The notes under the pieces were generated by a model. The model did not search any database. It worked only from the letters and a program-made list of their open reading frames with translations, and was not told the origin of the DNA. Below, in pieces: positions 44,235-52,968 of a stretch of DNA of 53,394 nucleotides. Position 1 is the stretch's first letter. Each line of letters starts with the position of its first letter. Made by a program: the position numbers and the translations under genes. Source of the stretch: Verrucomicrobiota bacterium (lineage in GTDB: Bacteria > Verrucomicrobiota > Verrucomicrobiia > Chthoniobacterales > Chthoniobacteraceae); NCBI GenBank assembly GCA_003402745.1, contig QQND01000008.1:1-53394 (forward strand), in the 5' to 3' direction.

Positions 44235-45521
44235 ATGCAAGCGTCGTTGTCTATTCTTACGCAAATAATGGTGTTGCTATCTATTTTTTTAGCAGGCACC
44301 TGCAATTGTGCAGCCAAAAGTGCGTTGCGTGTCGCAACTGGATTCGAAGGAGGTTCTGCGGCGGATATCAAGATCGATCAAGAGACTCGAACAATTGAAT
44401 TTGCTCCGGGAGGAGACCCAGTGAGGGGCTGGCCGTGCTGGTGGTATTTTCGGGTCGAGGGCATCGAACCGGGGGAGACACTTCATTTGAAGCTGCGCGG
44501 TTCAACGGCCACGGTGAGTCAACCGGGCGGTGCGTTAATGAAACCGCTCTCTTCTTCCTGGGCGATGCCGGCGCATGCAAGTACGTCTGCTGATGGGACT
44601 GTTTGGACGCAAACGGCAAATGGGGTGCGTGAAGGAGATTGGATGCTCTATTCCATACGCAGCGAGGGAGTTTCCTTTTATGCGGCGTGGGGGCCTCCGT
44701 GCACGCCGCAGGATGCCGTTCGGTGGACGACTGAGTTCGCGCAGAGAAAACCAAGTGTTCAGGCGCTGGAATTGTGTCGCTCTCGTGAGGGGCGTTCAGT
44801 CCCAATGCTGCGGGTTGTTGAGGGCGATAAATCTCAAACGGAACGCTTTGGTGTATGGGTGCAGGCCCGTCAGCACGCGTGGGAAAGTGGCTCAAGCTGG
44901 GTGGCGCGTGGATTCATGGAGTGGGTTTTGGGAGACTCCGAAAAGGCGGAGACATTGCGTCGGTCAGCTGAAATAATGTGGGTGCCGATTATGGATGTGG
45001 ATAACACTGCCACGGGCAATGGAGGTAAAGACGCGCTGCCGTATGATCATAACCGGGACTGGTCGGACCTGCCGCACTGGAATGAAACCAAGGCGGCCCA
45101 AGCCCGGGTGAAGGACCTCATCCAGGCGGGTCGAATGGATGTTTTCCTGGACCTTCACAATCCCGGTCCAGACGATCCGACATTTTTTTTCTTGCTGGAT
45201 CCCGCTGTCTTAAGTCCTGAAATGGCGGAGAGGCAGAGGCATTTTGCGGACCTAGGTTATAGGCTCATCAGTCAGGTCAAACCCCTGATTCCAATGAGCG
45301 TTCATCCAAAAATGATAGGTGCTAACTACTCCCAGCGGTGGCGTGAAATGAGCGCGCACTGGGTGGCGTTGCATGGTAATCCGCGGACCGTTGCGGTGTG
45401 TCTGGAGACAATCTGGAACTCTGCTGCGAGCACTACTGATGGCTATCGAAAAGTGGGTCAGTGTCTGGCCGAAGCGCTTGCCAACTTTTTGGCTGAGCAA
45501 CCACAGCACCAGAAGCCTTAA
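44235..45521 (+). CDS. M14 family zinc carboxypeptidase-like protein, secreted
   Basis: 428 residues. Signal peptide at the N-terminus (ILTQIMVLLSIFLAGT). An N-terminal beta domain of about 140 residues (GFEGGSAADIKIDQET.., WPCWWYFRVEGIEPGETLHLKL) precedes the peptidase domain. Zinc ligands: HAWE (HxxE) and the later His in FLDLHNPGPDD. YDHNRDWSDLP matches substrate-binding N-R, and catalytic Glu is likely in VCLETIWN. The arrangement is that of the M14 group with an N-terminal beta domain seen in Planctomycetes and agarolytic bacteria. Start alternatives exist (ATG at 44268). Confidence 0.88.
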   Translation: MQASLSILTQIMVLLSIFLAGTCNCAAKSALRVATGFEGGSAADIKIDQETRTIEFAPGGDPVRGWPCWWYFRVEGIEPGETLHLKLRGSTATVSQPGGALMKPLSSSWAMPAHASTSADGTVWTQTANGVREGDWMLYSIRSEGVSFYAAWGPPCTPQDAVRWTTEFAQRKPSVQALELCRSREGRSVPMLRVVEGDKSQTERFGVWVQARQHAWESGSSWVARGFMEWVLGDSEKAETLRRSAEIMWVPIMDVDNTATGNGGKDALPYDHNRDWSDLPHWNETKAAQARVKDLIQAGRMDVFLDLHNPGPDDPTFFFLLDPAVLSPEMAERQRHFADLGYRLISQVKPLIPMSVHPKMIGANYSQRWREMSAHWVALHGNPRTVAVCLETIWNSAASTTDGYRKVGQCLAEALANFLAEQPQHQKP

Positions 45522-45803
45522 TTCCGAAAAACGTTTTTTGGCTCGGAGCTCCCGGTTCCCTCGATAAATCGCGTGCAGTTGGTTGATCAGAGTGGAAGGG
45601 ACGCGAAGGGGTTGCGTGAACGCTTGGAGAAATTGCAGGAACTTAGTGAAGACGACTTGCGGAAGTTGCAGCAGAAGATTGGTTTGAGAGTGTATCGCGG
45701 AAACATCATTTGTTTGCTGCAGGGCCGTGGCGCGTTAAACATCGTTTCAGCTGCCAATGAGAGAAGAAGCGCTTCGTGTTGTGGTTCACATGCGCAACCT
45801 CCG
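45522..45803. other. Intergenic region downstream of the M14 gene
   Basis: 282 bases. A plus-strand frame from a GTG at 45573 begins with a polar helical stretch (KGLRERLEKLQELSEDDLRKLQQKIGL) and then runs antisense through the relic at 45804. It could be the end of a lost gene; no family is recognisable. An AT-rich palindrome just after the M14 stop (45523-45541) might act in termination. Confidence 0.3.
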
Positions 45804-46259
45804 CTACTGAACCAGGTGTGTCCGATATTGCGGCATGGGGCCCAGCGGTTTGCCGTCAATCTTTTGGACGAGCCAGTGGACGCCGTCGAGGTTGTCAAGC
45901 AGACGGGCCTCGGTGTCTTCACCGTTATTGTTGAGGATACCAATGGGGCCGCGATAGGCACTTTCGCAAAGGACGTAGAGCACACGCAGGTCTTTGGTGC
46001 CCGCTCCGAGCGGCAGGATCTGTCGTCCCGTGCCCTCGCCGCGGATGTCGGCGGTGTTGAGGTTAAAACAGAGCAAATGTGGCAAGTTTCTGGCCAATAC
46101 CCCCACAAGCGGGGCGATGTGTGCGTTGTCGTGGTGCATGTTGTAAACAATCCCGACCTTGGGGATCCCCCGCGCCTTGAGCGTTTGGACGATGGCCAGA
46201 GCGTTCTCCGGCTCCCCGTACCAGTCCCCTTCCTTGTAGAGGCCTAACGTGCAGCCGAT
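45804..46259 (-). pseudogene. 5'-truncated sugar phosphate isomerase/epimerase (TIM barrel)
   Basis: Minus-strand frame of 151 codons with no start, entered directly after a stop at 46262-46260. It reads IGCTLGLYKEGDWYGEPENALAIV..., KVGIVYNMHHDNAHIAPLV, LLCFNLNTADIRG and ends YRGPIGILNNNGEDTEARLLDNLDGVHWLV, the second half and C-terminal signature of the PF01261 isomerases found in PVC bacteria. The first half of the barrel is gone. The break coincides with a 16-bp palindrome (46289-46304) region. Most likely a non-functional relic. Confidence 0.7.
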
Positions 46260-46288
46260 CTATTTAAGCGGCACTGTGGCTCGCAGTG

Positions 46289-46304
46289 GCGCCTTCGAAG
46301 GCGC
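46289..46304. repeat. 16-bp perfect palindrome
   Basis: GCGCCTTCGAAGGCGC at the break between the TIM-barrel relic and the sigma-factor fragment, followed by AGCGCTGAAAAAATA. REP-like; could mark an old recombination point or act as terminator. Confidence 0.5.
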
Positions 46305-46377
46305 AGCGCTGAAAAAATATTGAAAATAGGGTGGCAAATAATGGGGGATCTCGAGGCTATTAATATGTTACCCCCCG

Positions 46378-46533
46378 ATGATGACGCCCGTGGACCAGCA
46401 CCAGAACGAATCGTTTCTCCGCCTCTATGCCGAGCACGAGGCTTCCTTGTATGCCTTTGTGAGGGCGATGCTGTCCGGGCGCATGCTTCGAATTAAACCT
46501 ATTTTCAAAGAGGACGCCCCCCATCTCGCATGA
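46378..46533 (+). pseudogene. Truncated ECF sigma factor
   Basis: 51 codons from ATG (a second ATG follows at once). The protein MTPVDQHQNESFLRLYAEHEASLYAFVRAMLSGR is the opening of an ECF sigma factor of the type frequent in Rhodopirellula and Verrucomicrobium (FLRLF..HE..L.AFVRSLLP). The next residues (MLRIKPIFKEDAPHLA) are unrelated and end at a TGA. Regions 2.2-4 are missing, so it cannot be a functional sigma factor. Its TGA overlaps the possible upstream start of the DUF1592-type gene. Confidence 0.65.
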
Positions 46534-46580
46534 GAACCCTCCACATCTCTCCTCATCCAGATTGTGCCATCGGCACTTCG

Positions 46581-49436
46581 ATGGAAGGGCAATCAAAGGA
46601 ATCAAAGCCTTTTAACCATCAAGCTGCACTCCTTCCCGTCAGCAAATCCGGGCGGCGGAACTTCCGTTTTACAACGCTCACGATGTTACTCGCGGCTTGC
46701 GTACTGGCGACCGGAGAGAGTGAGGCGGCAACGGACGCGAAGGCAAATTTAGATGCGCGCCATCGCGCACTACTGCAAAAAAACTGCGAAGGCTGTCACG
46801 GAGCAGAAAAACAAAAGGGGAAATTTCGACTCGACGACCTGTCCTTCTCCCTCTCCGACAACTCAACCGCAGATCGCTGGCAAAAAATTCTCAATGTCCT
46901 GAATGCCGGAGAGATGCCTCCCGAAGAAAAAAAGCCGATCCCTGCCGCCCAGAAGACCGAGTTCCTCGACGAACTCTCCAACACGCTGGTCGCCGCCCGT
47001 CGCTCCTTGAGCGACCAGCGAGGCGTCATCACGATGCGCCGACTCAACCGTCGGGAGTATGCAAACACGCTGCGCACCCTCCTTGGCGCAGACATTCACG
47101 TCTCAGAACTCCCAGGCGACACCATGGCTCCCGGACCAGAGGTCGTGTTTGATACCGTTGGAAGCAACCTGTTCATGTCCAGCAACCAGATCGAACAATA
47201 TCTTTCTCTGGCCAAGGACGCGCTCGAGGATGCCTTTGAGCGTCATGCGTCCCGCAGCATCGAAAAGAAACTGCATGTCGAGGCGGAGGAATCTCTGGCT
47301 GGGATTCAGAAGGAAATAGCGTCACAATTTGACGGCTACAAACAGTTCCACCGTTGGTCTAAAGCGGTGGCGGAAGCCGCCGCGAAACCCGAAAACCAGC
47401 CGATTGCGGCCGAATTTGCGAAGAAAAAAGCGGACGATGCTTTCCTGCGTAAAAATTGGGAGAAAATCTCAGGAGCTCCCTCACCTGAAGAGTTTGGGTT
47501 CGAGAGAAAGCGGGAGCTTCTCAACAGTGGCGCCGTGGCTGCCGAGCGGGCGGAGGTTTTCGATAAAAACAGTCGCTTTCACCCCTATTACAACGCCTAT
47601 CTAGCAATGCCCAAGCTGGATACAGGCTCGTATTTCACGGCCCCAGTATTTCTTGGCGCCCCGAACTCGATCATCTTCGCGCTCAAGAGCCGCTATTATA
47701 TCTCCATCCCCCAAAACTGGCCGGCCGGCGACTACGTAGTGCGCTTCCGCGTGGCTGCCACAGAAAACGCCACCCCCGAGGACCGCTTCCTAGAGGTCGG
47801 AATCGGCCGCTCTTTTCAGACTGCCGAGTGGATGGCTACCAGTACGCATCATGTGGACGGAACGATGGAGTCCCCCCAGGTTTTTGAGGTCCCTGTCAGC
47901 ATCCGAAAGACCTCGGACGCCAACGATCGCACCTTTTTTATCCGTCAAAAGGGCGCCTATTATAGGCATGAACCCAGCACGGCAAAGCAGCGCAACCAGG
48001 AAAAATTCGATGCAGCACTCAAAAGAAACGGATTTGGCCTGGAATTTCCCCTCTGGCTGGACTGGATGGAGGTGGAACGCAAAGTTCCTTCGGAGCGGGA
48101 GATTCCCCCGGGCATTAAAGCCCTGAATGACATTTTTTTCGATGAAAAATCCGCCCCGCCAACTGAAGAAATCTTGCGGGATGCCTTGGGGCGATTCGCT
48201 AAAGAAGCATTCCGAGGAACGCCGGTCCGCCCCGCTTATATCGACCGCTTAGTTGGGATGTATCGCGGCTACCGCGCGGAAGGAAAGCTCCATGGCGCAG
48301 CCCTCAAGGAAACCCTCGCGATTGTCCTGTCCTCTCCTCCGTTCCTCTACCTCGCAGAGCCCGTCTCGGATGGCATCCGCCGCCCACTGACCCAACAAGA
48401 ACTCGCGACCCGCCTCTCCTACTTCCTCTGGGGCACGGCGCCAGATGCCAGTTTGCAGAACCTCGCAGAACAAGGAGCGCTATCCAAACCCGAGGTGCTT
48501 TTGGTGGAAACCGACCGACTCCTCAATGACGAGCGTTCTCTAGGGTTCCTTCGCCCCTTCTTCCAGCAATGGCTCGTGCTCGACCGGCTCGATTTTTTTA
48601 AATTCAGCCGTAAACTTTTCCCAGATTTTGACGACGGCACCGAACTTGCCGCCAGGAAAGAAATATTTGAAACGCTCTCTCATCTCTTGCGTACAAACGC
48701 CAGTTTGTCGGACCTCCTCAAGTCCGACTACGTCGTCGTCAACAACGTCCTTGCCGAGTATTACGGCATCCCCGGGGTGAAAGGGGACCACTTCCAGAAG
48801 GTCCCACTCCCCTCGGATTCTCCTCGAGGAGGGCTCATTGGCATGGCCGCTATCCTCGCCATGGGCGGCAACGGCGAGCACACCAGCCCGGTCGAACGTG
48901 GCGCCTGGGTGCTGCGCAAACTCCTCAACGACCCGCCACCTCCGGCCCCACCGAACATTCCACAGCTCAACCGTCTCGCGGAAAAGGTCCTCACCCCACG
49001 CGAACGCGTCCTCGCACACCAGGAAGAGCCCCAATGCGCCAGCTGCCACCGGAAAATCGACCCCGTTGGCTTCGGGTTAGAAAACTTCGATGCGGTCGGT
49101 CAATGGCGCACCGAAGACCACTATCAAGCCATGAGCACGACCGGAAAACCCATCCCGAAAGCATTCAAGACGTGGAGTATCAATCCCGCCGGGGCCCTCC
49201 ACAAAGGGCCCGCCTTTCGCGATTTCTTTGAGCTGCGAGATATCCTCGCCAGCCGGAGCAACTCCTTTGCACGCGGCTTTAGCAGTGCTCTTATCCAGTA
49301 TGCTCTTGGACGCCCCTGCGGGTTCAGCGACGAACCGCTCCTAGATGCAATGGTTGAGCAGGCCAGCGGAAAAACCTTCGCCGTTCGCGAATTTATCTAC
49401 GCGCTGGTGAGCAGCAAAGAGTTTCACAGCAAATAG
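46581..49436 (+). CDS. DUF1592/DUF1588/DUF1585 protein with planctomycete cytochrome c domain
   Basis: 951 residues from the ATG at 46581; the ORF is open from an ATG at 46530 and another Met lies at 46683, so the start is uncertain. Signal sequence FTTLTMLLAACVLATGESEA. Heme-binding CEGCH motif in the PSCyt-type N-terminal domain, then DUF1587 (RRLNRREYANTLRTLLG), DUF1595-like region, DUF1592 (RPLTQQELATRLSYFLWG), DUF1588 (GGLIGMAAILAMGGNGEHTSPVERG and QCASCHRKIDPVGFGLENFD, a second CxxCH) and DUF1585 (FARGFSSALIQYALGR). Probably a periplasmic electron-transfer or oxidation system protein of unknown substrate. Followed by DUF1552. Confidence 0.93.
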   Translation: MEGQSKESKPFNHQAALLPVSKSGRRNFRFTTLTMLLAACVLATGESEAATDAKANLDARHRALLQKNCEGCHGAEKQKGKFRLDDLSFSLSDNSTADRWQKILNVLNAGEMPPEEKKPIPAAQKTEFLDELSNTLVAARRSLSDQRGVITMRRLNRREYANTLRTLLGADIHVSELPGDTMAPGPEVVFDTVGSNLFMSSNQIEQYLSLAKDALEDAFERHASRSIEKKLHVEAEESLAGIQKEIASQFDGYKQFHRWSKAVAEAAAKPENQPIAAEFAKKKADDAFLRKNWEKISGAPSPEEFGFERKRELLNSGAVAAERAEVFDKNSRFHPYYNAYLAMPKLDTGSYFTAPVFLGAPNSIIFALKSRYYISIPQNWPAGDYVVRFRVAATENATPEDRFLEVGIGRSFQTAEWMATSTHHVDGTMESPQVFEVPVSIRKTSDANDRTFFIRQKGAYYRHEPSTAKQRNQEKFDAALKRNGFGLEFPLWLDWMEVERKVPSEREIPPGIKALNDIFFDEKSAPPTEEILRDALGRFAKEAFRGTPVRPAYIDRLVGMYRGYRAEGKLHGAALKETLAIVLSSPPFLYLAEPVSDGIRRPLTQQELATRLSYFLWGTAPDASLQNLAEQGALSKPEVLLVETDRLLNDERSLGFLRPFFQQWLVLDRLDFFKFSRKLFPDFDDGTELAARKEIFETLSHLLRTNASLSDLLKSDYVVVNNVLAEYYGIPGVKGDHFQKVPLPSDSPRGGLIGMAAILAMGGNGEHTSPVERGAWVLRKLLNDPPPPAPPNIPQLNRLAEKVLTPRERVLAHQEEPQCASCHRKIDPVGFGLENFDAVGQWRTEDHYQAMSTTGKPIPKAFKTWSINPAGALHKGPAFRDFFELRDILASRSNSFARGFSSALIQYALGRPCGFSDEPLLDAMVEQASGKTFAVREFIYALVSSKEFHSK

Positions 49437-49461
49437 TCTCCTTTAACGCGAACCCCCACAC

Positions 49462-50757
49462 ATGAACGCCAACTCTCCTCTCAATCGTCGGCATTTCCTG
49501 CGATCCAGCGCCGCTCTGATCGCCTTACCCGCACTCGAATCCTTGGGCTTCCGCCGCTTCGCCGCTGCCGCACAGACAAAGGCTCCTCCAAAACGCTTTA
49601 TTTTTCTCAACTTCGGTTGGGGGGTCACCCAGGAAACTTGGTTCCCGGAGCTCAACCAGCCCGGAGTCGATTACACTCTGCCGTTGGGACTTGCGCCGCT
49701 GGAGCGCCACAAAGCTGACTTCACTGTGATTCAGGGACTCGCCAACAAATTCTCCATGGACGGTCACTCTGGCAGTACGTTCTGGCTTACCGGAGCCAAT
49801 CGGTACGCCGAGCCCGGCCAGAACTTTCACAACAGCATCTCCGCCGATCAAGTCGCAGCAGAGCAGCTGGGAAGAGAGACCCGCTTCACCTCCATTCAAC
49901 TCAACGGAGGCCAGGGCATCGAAGCCGACGGGCACGGTCCCGGTCTCTCTCTAGCCTGGGATCTCCGAGGCAAACCGATCGGCGGCCACAACTCGCCGTT
50001 GGAAACCTTTCACCGCCTGTTTTCGAACGACAAAACCTCGCCCGAGAAACAAAAAGCCTTGCTCGCGCAGAAACGGAGCCTGCTCGACACGGTGATGGAA
50101 AGTTCTGCAGACCTGCACCGCGGGCTCTGCAAAACAGACAAGGCAAAACTGGACGAGTATTTCCAAGGCGTTCGTGAAATTGAAACCCGTCTCAGCAAGG
50201 AGGAACAATGGATCAACGTACCCATGGCAAAAACGCCCCTTGTGGAGCCCAAACCGGAACTCGCGGGCAAGGAAGAAATCCAGCTCATGTACGATCTGAT
50301 GGTGGCTGCCATCCAGACCGACAGCACCCGGGTGTTGTCCTACCGCCTGCCTACCGCTTCCTTTCTCAAGAGCCTCGACATTCCGGTCATTGCTCATGAA
50401 ATGAGTCACTACTCACCGGGCCCCAAGATGGAGGCTTCCCAAACGCGCGACGCTGCCCATTGCAATTTGCTCGCGGGATTGCTAGACCGCCTCAAAGCCA
50501 CCAAAGAAACGGACGGCAGCAGACTCTTTGACCACAGCACGGTGGTATTCGGAAGCAACTTGCGGGTGGCCCATACGCTAGAAAATTGCCCCACATTAAT
50601 CGCTGGCGGCGGCGCCGGAATACGGCTCGGGCACAACCTTGTGCTGCCAAAAGGAACGCCACTCTGCAACGCATGGCTGACAATCCTCCAAGGCTCCGGA
50701 ATCCAAGTCGAGCGCCACGGCGACAGCACCGGGGTGATCAAAAGCCTGCAGGCGTAG
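49462..50757 (+). CDS. DUF1552 family Tat-exported protein
   Basis: 431 residues. Twin-arginine signal NRRHFLRSSAALIALPALESLG. DUF1552 landmarks: KRFIFLNFGWGVTQETWFP, GHSGSTFWLTG, GIEADGHGPGLSLAWD, MEASQTRDAAH. Like DUF1501, an alkaline-phosphatase-fold family of unknown activity, and it regularly occurs right after DUF1592-type genes; the gap here is 25 bases. The pair is likely co-transcribed and ends at the terminator at 50824-50846. Confidence 0.93.
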   Translation: MNANSPLNRRHFLRSSAALIALPALESLGFRRFAAAAQTKAPPKRFIFLNFGWGVTQETWFPELNQPGVDYTLPLGLAPLERHKADFTVIQGLANKFSMDGHSGSTFWLTGANRYAEPGQNFHNSISADQVAAEQLGRETRFTSIQLNGGQGIEADGHGPGLSLAWDLRGKPIGGHNSPLETFHRLFSNDKTSPEKQKALLAQKRSLLDTVMESSADLHRGLCKTDKAKLDEYFQGVREIETRLSKEEQWINVPMAKTPLVEPKPELAGKEEIQLMYDLMVAAIQTDSTRVLSYRLPTASFLKSLDIPVIAHEMSHYSPGPKMEASQTRDAAHCNLLAGLLDRLKATKETDGSRLFDHSTVVFGSNLRVAHTLENCPTLIAGGGAGIRLGHNLVLPKGTPLCNAWLTILQGSGIQVERHGDSTGVIKSLQA

Positions 50758-50823
50758 CCACCCTCGTTCAACAACGCAGTAACCGCTTCTTCTGGAGAGC
50801 ATCGTGTTCCTCTCACTGATCAC

Positions 50824-50846
50824 AAACCCCTCGGGTTGAGGGGTTT
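50824..50846 (+). terminator. Rho-independent terminator after DUF1552
   Basis: Perfect nine-pair stem AAACCCCTC (50824-50832) and GAGGGGTTT (50838-50846) with loop GGGTT and T-rich end. Starts 66 bases after the DUF1552 stop codon. Confidence 0.85.
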
Positions 50847-51231
50847 TGATGCGTGGATTTCAAAGTCCAAAGGCCGAGGGGAGGGAAAGCGCTGTTCGAT
50901 CGTGCAGGAAAGCTCCTTCTCGAGGGCCACCCAAGAGGCAGCAGGTAATGGATTTGGGATGGATGGTATGAGAAGACGGGAAACCGCGCGCTTCGCGGGG
51001 CGGCTGGGACAACTATGGAGGCTTTATCCTAAATGCGGCAATGAAGGTTTGATGGAGCTGATACAACAAACTCTTAAAAAGGGAGATACAGCTAGAACAT
51101 ATCTCGTTTCAGACTCACCCACTGGGTGAGTGCCTTTGCGCTGTGTACAACGTCGGCGAAGACATTGCTGTCGCCCTCATGCATCTACATACCAGAGGCT
51201 AAAGAGCCCCTAAACTCAGAGGGTTCTCATG
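50847..51231. other. Intergenic region, no gene supported
   Basis: A 97-codon plus-strand frame (50836-51129) begins within the terminator stem and has a composition without family signature. A hairpin ACTCACCC/GGGTGAGT is present at 51113-51131, but it lacks a T-run. I see no RNA gene. Confidence 0.4.
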
Positions 51232-51388
51232 CCAAGTCTTGAAGAAAACTGGTCCTTCTCTCCTGGGACCGCGGAGCCCCCGCAAGGACTTCCTGAGTTT
51301 TTGGAGCGTCAAAGCGGAGCTGGGGATCCGCGGTCCTAGGTGCTGAGCGCGTTGAACCATCCATAAACCTAAAAGAGAGGGTATCAGC
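51232..51388. repeat. Dispersed intergenic repeat, copy B (interrupted)
   Basis: Counterpart of 23863-23954. Blocks TCTTGAA, AAAACTGGTC, TCTCC, AGGTGCTGAG, TTGAA-CATCCA-AA and CCTAAAAGAGA are shared. The alignment is broken after CTCC by the element at 51264-51337 and resumes at AGGTGCTGAG. Confidence 0.7.
51264..51337. mobile_element. MITE/REP-like element inserted in repeat copy B
   Basis: 74 bases with terminal inverted repeats: GGACCGCGGAGCCCC (51266-51280) and the complement of GGGGATCCGCGGTCC (51322-51336), 14 of 15 matching. No coding capacity. The uninterrupted sequence at 23863-23954 shows what the site looked like before insertion. Short elements of this kind (GC-rich ends with AAAGCGGAGCT inside) are frequent in Verrucomicrobia as far as I recall. 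Confidence 0.65.
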
Positions 51389-51540
51389 CATTGCCGTTTC
51401 GAGGTTTATCCGCTCGGCTCACCTGATGGTCCAATTTCGGGGTGGAGCGCGTACCAACCCCGGGCTCAGGCTCGTCCGCAGGGCGGGTCTTTGAGCTCGG
51501 GCTCCGCTCCTCCAGCACTTTCTCCTTTCGGGAGCACCGC

Positions 51541-52926
51541 CTAAGCTGCCGGGAGCAGCCGGTCGATCGTGAGCACCGACACCATCCGGCCGTCGAGGGG
51601 CACGACGTGGGAAATCGGCAGCTTTGAGCCGTCCTTGACGGGTTCAAAGCGGTCGGCTGGCACGTCTCGGATGCTCAAGACTTGGTCTACGAGAATTCCC
51701 GCCATGGAACCTTCCAACATCGTGAGGATGCAGGGGGGCTGGCTGGAACGCTCTGCGTCCCCGCCCTGCACCTGTTTGCGCAGGTCAATCACCGGAATGA
51801 CCCCGTCGCCGACGTCCGCCATACCGTCAAAATGTTCAACGGTGGAGGGCAGCGGAGTCAGGCGTACCGAGGCAAGGATGCGGTCGATCCGCTCCAGTGT
51901 GAGGCCGAATAATTCCTCGCCCACCCGCACCGTCAGCAATTGGTGGTGCTGCGCCACGGCGGGCGCCTGGGGCTTTTCCCCGGCCGACCAGGGATCCGCA
52001 GGAATGGCAGCCGTAAGCTGTTCGCGCACCTGTTCGACGAGTTTTTGGGGGCTGATGATTCCCACAATTTTATCCGCCCCGATCACAAAATAACTTCGCA
52101 CGCCGGCCATGGCTTGGGACATGGGGTAGACCAGGTCGGGTGAAAAACGCTCCAGGCCGAGGGCCCGGTCCACAAAAAGGGCGATCTCCATGCCGCCCTC
52201 GAGTTGGGTGACAAGACACACCTCGCGCGCGCTCGTCTGAGGGCGTCCGAGGAGCATCCCGGCCGAGAGGGCGAGGACGGGTTTGCCCCGGAGGTCGATT
52301 AACCCGAGCAGCCACTCCGGCGCGCCTGGCATCTGGCGGATCGGCCCCGAGACGTGCAATTCTTCGACCTCTGCGGATTCGAAAGCGTAAGTTTCCTCGC
52401 CGATTTCGACGAGGAGGTACGGGATGTGGGACTCGACGATGAGCTCCTCCGGCGCGGCCGGTGGGAGAGCTTCTGCGAGCATGACTTCGCCGTCTGGAGC
52501 GAGGACGCGCAGGGAATCGGCGGCGGCCAGGCGGTCGACGTCGAGGAGGTAAAAGGTCTCGCCGTTGTGTTCGAAGTCGGCCATGAACAGGTCGCAGCGC
52601 TCGCGGGCGCGGCCTGTGTTTGCGAGGACCTGTTCTCCTTCAAGGGTCAGCATGGAGGTGACCTGTTGGACGCGCAGAGCGAGGGATCCGCCCTTGTCCA
52701 TGACGACGACCAAGATGCCGCCCTCGGGCTGGGAGATGCCGAGCATTTGTGCGAGGTTGACCCTGGGCATGACCTGTCCGATGGCCTCCACCAGGCCTTC
52801 GAAGGCGTCGCCTGAATACGGCAGCGGCGTGAGCAGCCCGCTTTCGACGACGCCGATTACACGATCCAGCTGCACGGCGAGGGTGAGGTCACCGGTTTTG
52901 CAGCAAAGTAGGTTCATTTGAGCCAT
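51541..52926 (-). CDS. Protein with three tandem CheW-like domains
   Basis: 461 residues made of three CheW domains, about 1-140, 165-305 and 325-461, each with the beta-barrel phrases of the family: GDLTLAVQLDRVIGVVE.. LVEAIGQVMPRVNLAQ, then EETYAFESAEVEELHV.. LLGLIDLRGKPVLALS, then EELFGLTLERIDRILA.. MADVGDGVIPVIDLR. CheW links chemoreceptors to CheA; a triple version may bridge several receptors or bind an array independently. No signal, cytoplasmic. It lies 42 bases downstream of the nucleotide cyclase gene, so a chemosensory/second-messenger operon is plausible. Confidence 0.92.
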   Translation of the reverse strand: MAQMNLLCCKTGDLTLAVQLDRVIGVVESGLLTPLPYSGDAFEGLVEAIGQVMPRVNLAQMLGISQPEGGILVVVMDKGGSLALRVQQVTSMLTLEGEQVLANTGRARERCDLFMADFEHNGETFYLLDVDRLAAADSLRVLAPDGEVMLAEALPPAAPEELIVESHIPYLLVEIGEETYAFESAEVEELHVSGPIRQMPGAPEWLLGLIDLRGKPVLALSAGMLLGRPQTSAREVCLVTQLEGGMEIALFVDRALGLERFSPDLVYPMSQAMAGVRSYFVIGADKIVGIISPQKLVEQVREQLTAAIPADPWSAGEKPQAPAVAQHHQLLTVRVGEELFGLTLERIDRILASVRLTPLPSTVEHFDGMADVGDGVIPVIDLRKQVQGGDAERSSQPPCILTMLEGSMAGILVDQVLSIRDVPADRFEPVKDGSKLPISHVVPLDGRMVSVLTIDRLLPAA

Positions 52927-52968
52927 GAAAAAATGAGGGCTGAAGCGGCGGGCGGATTTGAGGGCGGG

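Noticed and set aside
45573-46247. Plus-strand 224-codon frame
   Set aside because: Its second part is antisense to the TIM-barrel relic; only the first 60 codons have some coding look, not enough to call a gene.
50836-51129. 97-codon frame after the DUF1552 terminator
   Set aside because: Starts inside the terminator stem, no conserved motif, no ribosome site.
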